Positions 49,601 through 58,905 of a stretch of 64,000 nt of DNA are shown here, one piece after another. The notes under the pieces are model-generated. The model was not told the DNA's origin and searched no databases. It was given only the letters and a program-made list of their open reading frames with translations. Position 1 is the stretch's first letter. Every line of letters starts with the position of its first letter. Both the position numbers and the translations under genes were made by a program. This DNA comes from Sambucus nigra (taxonomy: Eukaryota; Streptophyta; Magnoliopsida; Dipsacales; Adoxaceae), in the NCBI GenBank assembly GCA_949130495.1, contig OX422215.1:13865302-13929301 (forward strand), given 5' to 3'.

Positions 49601-50850
49601 ACTTCATTGCCCTCAACTTGGGACCATCCTGGATGGATCCCATCAAGGACAATATCGAAGAAGGGATTGTACCACCTGATAAACTCGCAGCCATGAAACT
49701 GAAGTTTAAAACTGCTCGTTACGTATTGACCAGTGGCATTTTGTATAGAAGAGGCATTATAGCAGATCTACAAAGATGTGTCCATCCCTCCGAAGTTAAA
49801 AACTTGATTTAAGAGGTTCATGAAGGTTCTTACGGAGCTCATGTAGCAGCTCAGACGCTTTTGCAGAGAATAATAACACAGGGGTATTATTGGCCAATGA
49901 TGAGAGCTGACTGCGCAGCTTATGCTAAGAAGTGCGATTAATGTCAACATTTCTCTTCCATCCGACGAACTCCCCAAGCATTGTTAACACCCATTACATC
50001 CCCTTGGTCGTTCTCCATATGGGGGATAGACTTAGTAGGGACACTTCCAACGACCAAAGGAAGATTCAAATACATCGTGGTTGCTATGAATTATTTCACC
50101 AAATGGGTGGAAGCTGAACCATTTATTGATATGACATATGAAAAAGTCTATCAGTTTATTTGGAAGAGTATTATTTGCAGATATGGTCTCCCACACGCAT
50201 TCATTACTGACCATGGAACCCAATTCAACAACGAGGAATTCGCTGCATATTATCATCAATCTAATGGACAGAAGATCCACTCCGCGCCAAGCCATCCCCA
50301 GAGCAATGGGCAAACTGAAGTGACGAACAGAACCCTACTGAATGGTTTGAAAAAATGGTTGGATGATGCAAAGGAAAATTGGATTAATGAGCTACACTCT
50401 AAGCTGTGGGCTTATCGCACTACACCATGAAAAGCAACTGGGGAGTCTCCATGCATGTTGACATTTAGGAGTGAGGCTGTCATACCTGCTGAATTGGGTC
50501 TACCCACACATAGGGTGCTTAATTTCAATTCTCCCATAACCGACTTGATGAGGCGTTTAGACTTGGATATGCTCGAAGAAGTTAGGGAAGAAGCAGCAAT
50601 CAGGAATGCTGTATACCAATAACGAACAACTTTGTTCTATAACAAACGGGTGAAAAAGTGCGATTTGAAAGAAGGGGATTATGGGCTGAAGAAAGTGATC
50701 CAAAATCATAACAAACTGGAGTCCAACTGGCATGGACCTTACAGAGTAACTGAAGTTGTTCGTCCTGGGACATACAGAATTGAAACTTTGGAGGGAGGAG
50801 AATTCAAGAGCGTATGGAATGCAGAGCATCTGCGCAAGTACAATCAGTAA
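46684..50850 (+). pseudogene. Tat pol: protease, RT, two RNase H domains, integrase
   Basis: Same frame as gag. Protease motif LVDNGSSVDILF with Asp at codon 674. RT from about 47761 with FPLPQIDQLVDATSG, MPFGLKNAGAAYQRLM and YVDDM (Asp codons 1063-1064). A first, degenerate RNase H (YLYLAVSKNAVISALI; VADFIAEF) is followed by an archaeal-type RNase H (LYMDGSSCATGSGAGIVL, Asp 1400; NNEVEYE; FSDSRLI; ARADTLARL), the Tat hallmark. Integrase keeps the zinc site (H at 49819, C at 49933 and 49942) and the triad D1689, D1749-X35-E1785. In-frame stops: 47143, 47269, 47599, 47695, 47737, 47758, 49810, 49939, 50428 and 50620. The 2049-nt RT/RNase H block 47761-49809 is free of stops. Natural end TAA at 50848. 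Inactive. Confidence 0.88.
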
Positions 50851-50978
50851 TTAAAATCCATATGTAATATAGTTCTTTCTATATGAATAAAGTGATGTTT
50901 TGCCCATATTTCCTCCTTTATTGAAATTTTTTCGGAATACTAGTGCTACACACTACACAAACACAAATTCAGAGCAGT
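50851..50978. other. Spacer between Tat pol and minisatellite
   Basis: Untranslated; contains AATAAAG at 50886, a possible polyadenylation-type hexamer. Nothing else seen. Confidence 0.4.
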
Positions 50979-51210
50979 AACCCCCAACTCCGGTTGGTCG
51001 GTAATTCATTAACCCCCAACTCCGATTGGTCAGTAATTCATTAACCCCCAACTTCAGTTGGTCGGTAACCCCCAACTCCGGTTGGTCGATAATTCATTAA
51101 CCCTTTACTCCGGTTGGTCGGTAACCCCCAACTCTGGTTGGTCGCTAATTCATTAACCCCTAACTCCGGTTGGTCGGTAATATAATAACCACCAACTCCG
51201 GTTGGTCGGT
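50979..51210 (+). repeat. Minisatellite of eight 32/24-bp units in Tat
   Basis: Units start at 50979, 51011, 51043, 51067, 51099, 51123, 51155 and 51187. The core is AACCCCCAACTCCGGTTGGT plus CGGT, with AATTCATT or a variant present in the 32-bp form and absent in the 24-bp form. Each core contains the inverted repeat CCAAC-TCCG-GTTGG or a variant. Tandem repeats at this place are known in Tat/Ogre elements. Confidence 0.92.
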
Positions 51211-51280
51211 GCCCAAAGAGTGACAAGTCACTATAATCGGACAACAAATGGGATAAGTTCCATCGTCTAAAATCGACACA

Positions 51281-51391
<111 letters not shown>

Positions 51392-51522
51392 TTCACCAAC
51401 GAATAACGAGGACATTCTACAAAATATTTCCAAAAAAATGAAATAGTAAAAGAAACTAAATCTTTCTTTATTAAAACCAAGCAGATTACATATGATATGA
51501 AATTGGTTTCATTACAAATGTC

Positions 51523-52784
51523 CTATTCTATGGGTTTCTTTCCTTCTGCTTTTGACACAGGTTCCACCCCAGCTGGAGGATCATCTAATGCATAAGGAGA
51601 GTTTATAAAGTTCATATCTCGCAGCATTCTAACATTAATTATGGATGGTCGATCAAGAAAATGCGTTGGACGAGATATTTCAAAGTTTGAATGAAGACTA
51701 TAATCCTCGAGATACTTGGAGATCAAAATTCGGGGAATGGCACGGGCTGGAATCCAACTAAGGTCAAGTTTAAAGGGAGGCACAGGTAAATCAAGAATAC
51801 CAGGTTCATAATAATTCCATAAGAAATGACCTTGCTCCAGTTTCAGAACGCATAAGGCATTCAACCACCCCTGCTTATATCCTTCGTTGTTCAACTGCTG
51901 CAAATGAGCATCAAGATGATGCAGAGCTTCATTATACCCACCCATCCAAAATTCCTTGGGCTATTTGTGAAATTGATAAGTCAATCTCTCAATTTGCTCG
52001 TGGAGATTTTTCACCACAATTTCTTTACTTTCTAGAGCATAACTCTGATTGGAGAGTTAGTCGGTGAAACTCTGAATTTTCTTAGACATTTCTACCAAAG
52101 CCTAATTCTTCACCATTAATTGAACGACATGATTTTCTAAGGCCAACTGAGTTCTTGTCTCATCAATAGTAACCCGACCAGCCCTTGCTCATCCAAGAGA
52201 AGATCTTGCTCTACCACAAGCAGGTGTGGAAAGTCCAGTTCATTTCAAAGTCTCTAACTCATCCCGTAAGTTAGCATTTTCTATCTCTAAAAGGGAAAAC
52301 CCGTCATCATTAATTGGGACCAAGGCTCCCGAAGAAGAGGAGGCAGCAGATTTAATCTGTTTTATTTCCTCCTGCAACGCGATATTCTCTTGCTCTAGCA
52401 GCTTGGCAATATGTCTATGCTCTTCAATCTCAAGCTTTAACACACTTTCTTTTTCTCATGGGCTGAAATGTATTTGTCATATCCCCTATTAGCACTCAAT
52501 TATTGGTACTTTTTCTCATAATCTTGATGCAAAAGTGTAGTGGATTCTTTATACTACTGTTGAAGTTCCTCGATCATTTCATAATAAGCCACATTGTTAG
52601 CTACAATACGATCAAGTAGGCACTTCAAGTACTGGAAAGCGTCAACTGCTCGTTCAGAAGCACCTGATCCAAGGATATCAATTATCTGAGCCTCAGTAAG
52701 GTCTGTATGACCATCTTTGAAATAGTCATTGCACTTCTTCATTAACTCTGTATCAATAGCTGATAAGAGTTCCATCTTGGCCAT
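51523..52784 (-). pseudogene. Tat antisense gene 2 remnant (coiled-coil protein)
   Basis: Starts at an ATG at 52784 (MAKMELLSAIDTELMKK). The first frame runs to a TAG at 52554. A second frame, offset by one base around 52450, carries a coiled-coil heptad-rich stretch (HIAKLLEQENIALQEEIKQI) and continues to 51523. It contains stops at about 52224, 52191, 52103, 52060 and 51963 on the minus strand. The C-terminal part (MGGYNEALHHLDAH...GWLNALCVLKLEQGHF) has a tryptophan-rich globular look similar in kind to the end of antisense gene 1. I recognise no family with certainty. Antisense genes between pol and the 3' LTR are a known Tat trait with unclear function. Confidence 0.6.
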
Positions 52785-53098
52785 AAACTAGCAAAGAGAA
52801 GATGAAAAATAAAATCAACAATGATGCGAACAGAGCAAGTAAGAGAAAAATTCCAGACGAACAACAAAAGTTCATTTTTTATTCATCACGATAAAAGAAA
52901 ACACAGTTCAGCTTTACATCTAAGAAAATAACAATATAAAAGACCCGAACAACTTTACACCTTCTCCTTATTTCCTATGACTTCTTCGGACGGTCTGGAT
53001 GAAGGGGTTGGCTGCTCGGAGAGTAATGGCAGTTACTCGATAGATGTGCTGGTCTATTGGTCTTGCTCGAAAGATTAAATAACAGCAACAACAGGGAC
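52785..53098. other. Spacer between the two Tat antisense genes
   Basis: No frame with support. On the minus strand it would be downstream of antisense gene 1 and upstream of gene 2, so it may hold the terminator of one and the promoter of the other. Confidence 0.4.
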
Positions 53099-55084
53099 CT
53101 ACTCTCCTATCATCATAGAAGATTCATCTGATGCAGCTTCATCTTCTTCTTCTTCTCTAGGAGAGGGAGGAGGGCCATGAGTATATTCCTGGAATAACTC
53201 ACAATTTTTAACAACCTTCAATTTCTTCAAAGCCGCTATCCAACCATCCCTAAAATACTCAACACTGGCATACTCCATCTGAGAAGACATAACAGCCAGG
53301 ACCTTATTCCAACCCTTATCCCAACCAGCACTAAAAGATTTCTTAACAGTAACTTTCCTTTTTGCTTTCTCTGAGGAAACTGTTTCCTTAAGAAGCCACT
53401 CGGCAGATCTCAATTTTTCTTCCACCTCTGTCTTACTTCGTTCAGCATCTTGAAGCTTGGTGACCTCTTCCTCAGCAGATTTAAGATTGACCTCAAGCTC
53501 CTTGTTACTTTGTTCAGCATCCTTTAATTTCTTCTCCAACTCTTTGGAGGCAGTCACGACTTGATCTCGAGTTATTTCAACAGACTGGAATTGTTTTTCC
53601 CAGGAACTTTTGTCTTCCTCGTACTTTTGACGAGATTCCTTCAGAGATCGAGTTAATCTAGCAAACGCTTCTTCTATCCCACCCGAGGAGGTGGAAGCCC
53701 GGATGGATTCATCTTTTTTCAAAATACTGTTGAAACACGTCACGAGCTGATAAACGAAAGAAGTTTAATTCAATATATGAATATAGTACTAGAAGATAAA
53801 GGAATCAGGCAAATGATACTTACCGACGTAATGTGTTGAGCAGCCAAAGAAGTAAGTCTCTCACAAGAAAAGGTGTCTTCAATACCTTGTAATTCTGGGA
53901 CAATCCAAGATATAATCAAGCCCATAGTAGAGCTCAGAGGAATAAGAGCTGGAACATTACCTTCAACATTTGAAGGTTGAGAGATAGGGTCAACAGGTCT
54001 CTCAGTAGAACTTCTTTTCAATCTCCTCAGAGGAGCAGGAGCACTTTTAATTAAAGATGATGTCTCTCCTTGGGAGATGGCAACAGTTTCAATCGAAGGT
54101 ACTACCTCTTTCGGAAGCACATGGGCTTCTTGCTGGTTTCCTTAGCAGCAGTAGATGGGGGTACATCTACCTTCTTTGTCCCCTCATCTGGAGCATCTTG
54201 TTTGTTCTTCTTTGCCTCTTCAGTGATAAAGGCAGACTTATCAAAAAATGCGGGAGCTTTCCTCTTCTTCATCAAATCAGTAATAGGAATGCTTAAGTCA
54301 GAAGAAGATCCTTTCACACTGGTTTCAAAAGTTAGTATCTGATCAAGATCAACCATCACAGGATGAGCAATAAAAGATGAAATGGAGCTTCTGTATCTCA
54401 ACAAGTAAGAAGCAGATCTAATGTGCTCCCCAGCAACTGATTGATGCAAGCCCCAGATAAGTTTTAAATGTTTTATGTTAACATCAGTTTCTTTTAGAGG
54501 CTTCCCTTTACTATCAACTGTAACAAACAAAATTAATGTCAGTGATACATTTCATCGAAAACAAAGAAAAAAATATTTCAAAAATAAAAACAACCTATCC
54601 CATTGGCATAAGGCGGACACGTGGGACCTTGGTACACATCATTTCCATTTAATGGAGGGTGTTGCCAATTTTTCATCACAACCCCATGATCAAAATAGTC
54701 CCTATTGGCATCAGGAAGATTGACAACTAAAGCTCTATTCGAAAACCTAGTTTTTAAATAGAAAGTAGTGTCGCTCATAACAGTAATTTATGGAATTCCT
54801 AAACGAGTTCCATGAAGTTGATTCAACTTATATACGCCATTAACTACCCTCCATGTATTTGAAGCCACTCTTGCAGGTACAATATCGAAATATTGGCAAA
54901 ACTCCCAATACATGGAATTTGGCGGGAAAGAAAAGCCACATTCAGCCACAAAAAGAGTTGGGAACCAGTGTCCCTCAGCCAAAGAAAATAAATCAGAAGG
55001 ATAAGGAAGTTCTTCCAAAATAACCCACGAAGGGATTGAAAATTCAGACCTAAACTTATCCAATGATTCAACAAGATAAACCAT
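53099..55084 (-). pseudogene. Tat antisense gene 1, three exons, gypsy-type-transposon protein
   Basis: Exon 1 (55084-54595) starts MVYLVESLDK. It has a hydrophobic-aromatic block (SFPPNSMYWEFCQYFDIVPARVASNTWRVVNG split here by prose: FP..., YFDIVPARV, NTWRVVNG) resembling the plant putative-gypsy-type-transposon domain (Pfam Transposase_28, from memory). Intron 1 (54594-54518, 77 bp) has donor ATAG/GTTGTT and acceptor TTGTTACAG. Exon 2 (54517-53824) is lysine-rich. Intron 2 (53823-53747, 77 bp) has donor TCG/GTAAGT and acceptor TTTATCAG. Exon 3 (53746-53099) is mostly coiled coil (ARLTRSLKESRQKYEEDKSS onwards) with an acidic end EEEEDEAASDESS. Damage: TAA at 54788-54790 and a one-base shift near 54110. 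The frame runs on across intron 1. Function unknown. Confidence 0.7.
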
Positions 55085-55505
55085 GGTGAATAAAGTAAAT
55101 AAAGAATAAGGAAGAAAATCTTACAGAAGAAAAAAAGATGGGTTGACAATGAATGATGGAAAGAACGAAGGCACAAGATAGAGAGAAAATGAAGAGTTCA
55201 GAGATACAGATTCGAAAAGGAGAAGACGATAGGATTTTTGTCGCGCTTAAATACTTTACCTCGGAATAGAGAAAAATAATGATTACAAGGGAAGACGTTT
55301 GCATTTCCGGCGGCTAAAAAAAGGAAAAGGGCACAAATATCGAAGTGATCATGAAAATTCAAAATATTTATGAAGCTTGATATAGTGCACTAAAAAGGAA
55401 TTAAAGTATTCTCCTAAATCTCTGAAAACCAGTAATCCGAGCAGTTTTCAAGATAAACGTTCCACACTCTTCCTCAACCTCAAAATGTGAAACATTGGGG
55501 GCTTC
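55085..55505. other. Antisense gene 1 upstream region and Tat polypurine tract
   Basis: No coding support. On the minus strand it would hold the promoter of antisense gene 1; TATTTAAG near 55250 is a weak TATA candidate. The plus strand ends with ACATTGGGGGCTTC (55492-55505), the polypurine tract before the 3' LTR. Confidence 0.5.
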
Positions 55506-55607
55506 AGTTGATACCAAATTTAGTCTGCTGATGTGGAACAATCATATGAAGACACGTGTCAACCTACGTGGAAAATAAGAATATTGTCAACGAATAATAT
55601 ACTTTCA

Positions 55608-55661
55608 CCGAGCTACTTAAGCGTACCGGGCAACTTAGGCGGTCTGAGCTACTTAGCGTGC
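55608..55661 (+). repeat. Three 18-bp tandem repeats in Tat 3' LTR
   Basis: Same unit as 33668-33757 but exactly two units (36 bp) fewer. Confidence 0.85.
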
Positions 55662-55782
55662 AGAGCATCCAGTCAAGAAGACCAAAAAGGCGACTACTCA
55701 TTAAATGCGCATTATTATTGTACAAATGTATATGTCTACTAGATAACATCGCATTACCTTTTCATATGAACAGCCTCAAGGC

Positions 55783-55790
55783 TATAAATA
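55783..55790 (+). promoter_or_regulatory. TATA box of the Tat 3' LTR
   Basis: GGCTATAAATACATTG, in the same context as 44690-44697. Confidence 0.7.
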
Positions 55791-55894
55791 CATTGTAACT
55801 TCCTCATGAGGGAGGGACTTTTGGATCTCATAGTGAACCTATTCTCGAGATTCAAGGCAAACAGTCAGCAATACAAAAACAGTGGACGTAAGCC

Positions 55895-57715
55895 TTAAAT
55901 TGGAATGAAATCTTCAATTACATCAACACTTTCTCAATTAGAATCACTCACTAATATATTTATTGAATCTAAAAAATTACACAATAAAAAAAAGATAATG
56001 GATGAATTCATAATGAACAATTAAATAATAAAAGAGATTTGCGAAAAATGAAAATCCTAACATTATAAAATTGTACATTAGAACTCATCCAAAGAAATAA
56101 ATTCTAGTTGCTAAAAATTCAAAATCTCAACATAAAGGAATGGATTAGAATTTACCTCCCATAAGGGATAAATTCAACTACATCAATCTATTATGAAATA
56201 ATTGCTAAAAATATAAATACTCTATAAAGAGGGGTGTAGAGAAATTTATCAGACAAGATGTAAAAACTTATTTGGAGATCCTTTTGCAAATGGCCCAAGT
56301 CTTCAATTTATATAGTGCACATGGAGGCTATGGGTAAATTGGATAATTGACATGAGTGTGCATGGAAATGGTTAGAGGAGCATGTGGTTTGAGAGGATAT
56401 AAAAAACTGATATGGGTGACGGTATTTTGGGTCTTTAATTGTACATGTGGGAAGTGGGGGTTTAAGGGTATATTGGGTAAAGGGGGGTAAATTGGTTTAG
56501 TTGGCACATGTGGGATTTGTTGCGGTTTGGCTTGTTTTGGCATTTGTGCTGTTGGTTTTAAGAAAGTGAGAGAAATCGACATAGGCTTTTTAAGGGAAAT
56601 GGGTTGAAGTTGGTTAGGAGTTTGGATGTCACGGGTTAAAGAAGTGGCAGGTCCGGCGCGAGTTCAGGTTGAAGGACCGAAATGGGTGATTATAGTCTCG
56701 GGTCTAACCGGACTGGGGTTTTGGGTTGTGGAGAGGCATGGGGTGAGGGCTTCCCGGGGTCGCGAGGTGGGTTAGCTCCGCCGGAGGTGGTCGCGACGGG
56801 GGTAAATGGTGGTTCGGGGTCAGAGCTGGGACAACTGGGTGTGGCCGGAGATAGGGATATGTTCGAGGGGTATGGGGTGAGGGTTGGTCCAATGGGGATC
56901 TTGTGGACGAGAGGGTATAGATGAGAGAGTGGTTTGTGTGATGGAGTTGTGTGGGGGCTTTTGGTCATGGTGGTTTTGGTGAGAGGAGACAGAGTGTGGG
57001 GGTTTTGAGGTTGAAGAAGAAGGGGATGGGATATGGTGTAGTGAGGTTTAGGATGAGTTGGGTGTGGGTAAGTTATTAGTTTAGGGTGTATGTGAGTGCA
57101 GGAAGTTTGTGTGTGTTAGTTTGTGGCCCTTAAATAATAAAGACTCAACTAAAATTAATAAAATTAAAACTAAAAATAAAATCTAACTAAAAATAACACA
57201 AACTAAAAACAGTAAAAATATTAAAACTTACAAAAATAAGATCCTAAGCTATATAAAAAGTAAAATGAAATAAAAACTTAAAATCTAAATGAAAACTAAC
57301 GTCCTAAAAAATAATCTAATAAAACTAAAAAAACTAATCCTAATAAAACTAAAGACTAATAAAATAGAAAAATAAAATAGAAAAATAGAAAATAAACCTA
57401 ACTAAATCTAAAATAAAACCTAAAAAAATGACTCAAACTAAAAAAATAAAAATATAAAATAAAATACAAAAGGAAACAAATCAAACACACACGGCTCGGG
57501 ATAAAGTATAGGCTAGGTTAGGTTAGGGTAGGGTTACAAGATTGGTAATTAGCTCCACAATATCCACAATTGTCTTGAAATACGCGTTTCAATACCGCAA
57601 CGTGCATTCGATCTACAAAATAGACAATATAGCTTATAAGACCCAAATTACAGAGAAATAGCAACTAAAAATCGTCTATTCGGGGTATTATTTAAACACT
57701 TTTGGGTGCTTATCA
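55895..57715 (-). mobile_element. LTR copy B of the LARD-like element, left end deleted
   Basis: Begins at CTTAAATTGGAATGAAATC, which corresponds to about 61508 of copy C, so roughly 457 bp are missing. It ends GGGTGCTTATCA at 57715. It includes a telomere-like stretch GGTTAGGTTAGGGTAGGG near 57517. Confidence 0.8.
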
Positions 57716-58557
57716 CACCACCCCCAAACAGAAAATTGCTAGTCCTCGAGCAAAAGTATAGAAAGAAAGAAAGGTAAGAAACCAAAAGTGTACCACTTTC
57801 GTAGGCACTTGCGATTGCACTTAGCATGTGCAACAAGCTTTTAAACCTATAGATTGCCCTACAAGATGAGTTGTGTCTCGTGAGGGTTTGTAGGGAATAT
57901 ACCCACAAAATTCTTATTTAAAATGATTTATTTAAAGGCAGTCAATATCTTATTAGACGTAGAATAATTGTACAATCCATCATGAGAGAAATAATTTCAG
58001 AAATACAAGCTAGAATGTGTAAAAAGTTTAGCTGAGTAAATACTCAATGCACATCCTTCCTATAACTCAACATGTGTAGTGTGAATCAGTCAAAATGGGT
58101 CGAGTATCACAAGAGTAATTCCTAGATTACTTCTTTGGAATCAATGCTTAAATTTCAAATCTCACAGATATATCTCTCTTAAACGAACTCTCGAGATATG
58201 GGTTAGTGTATCGCTCTTCTGTGTGAGGAGGTGAGTAAATGTAAGAAAGATCAAATGTCTCACATACACATAAGGAAGAACAAACAATTAGAAAGAAACA
58301 TGATCTCATGAAAGAAATGCTAATCACTATAGTGAGAACGTTGAGTTATTCACCACGTTGACTTTCATTGTCCCGAACACCTAGGGGAACATGGAAGATA
58401 ATGGGTGAGGGGGAAATGAAATAGGATATGTGGGATGAGGTGAGATAGGATAGGATGGGATGATGATATGATGGATAGATGGTGGATATTTGAGAAGAGT
58501 GTATCACTCATAGACGAACAAATGTCTTTATTTCTTGACTGCAACTTTCTCTTTTTC

Positions 58558-58905
58558 TTCTTTTCCAAATACTCATCAATGTATGAGATAAATCTGCTAA
58601 AAATACAAATAACCCCAACATAGATTTCTATTTAATTTTTCTCCGTCTGAATCGGCTTTGGGAGAGTTATTCGCTAAAAATGCAAGCACTCTCTATAACG
58701 GATCTTCTCTTCTTTTTTTTTACCTTTTTTTCTATTTTTTCTTTTCTTTTCCAAATACGCATCAATGTATGAGATAAATCTGTTAAAAATACAAATAACC
58801 CCGACACAGATTTGTATTTAAGTTTTCTCCATCTGAATCGAAATTTGGGGGGAGATGTTCGCTTAAAATGCAAATATGCTCTTTGACGGACCTTCTCCTT
58901 TTACT
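58558..58905. repeat. Tandem duplication in LARD interior copy 2
   Basis: Counterpart of 32452-32790: two copies of the block starting TTCCAAATACKCATCAATG. Confidence 0.7.

Larger units (their letters stand above)
55506..55894 (+). mobile_element. 3' LTR of the Tat element, 3'-truncated
   Basis: Starts AGTTGATACCAAATTTAG (first T changed to A). It has three 18-bp U3 repeats (55608-55661) instead of five, TATAAATA at 55783-55790, and stops after AGTGGACGTA. The remaining 140 bases or so of the LTR are missing and LARD LTR sequence follows directly. Confidence 0.85.

Noticed and set aside
44965..50850. A reassigned genetic code (stop codons read as Gln) to explain the Tat stops
   Set aside because: The neighbouring Tekay element uses ordinary codons and the window is plant nuclear DNA. 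Methylation-driven decay is the simpler explanation, although the test is listed in findings.
50979..51210. CRISPR-like array
   Set aside because: Units are contiguous with no unique spacers of constant length and lie inside a plant retrotransposon; it is a minisatellite.
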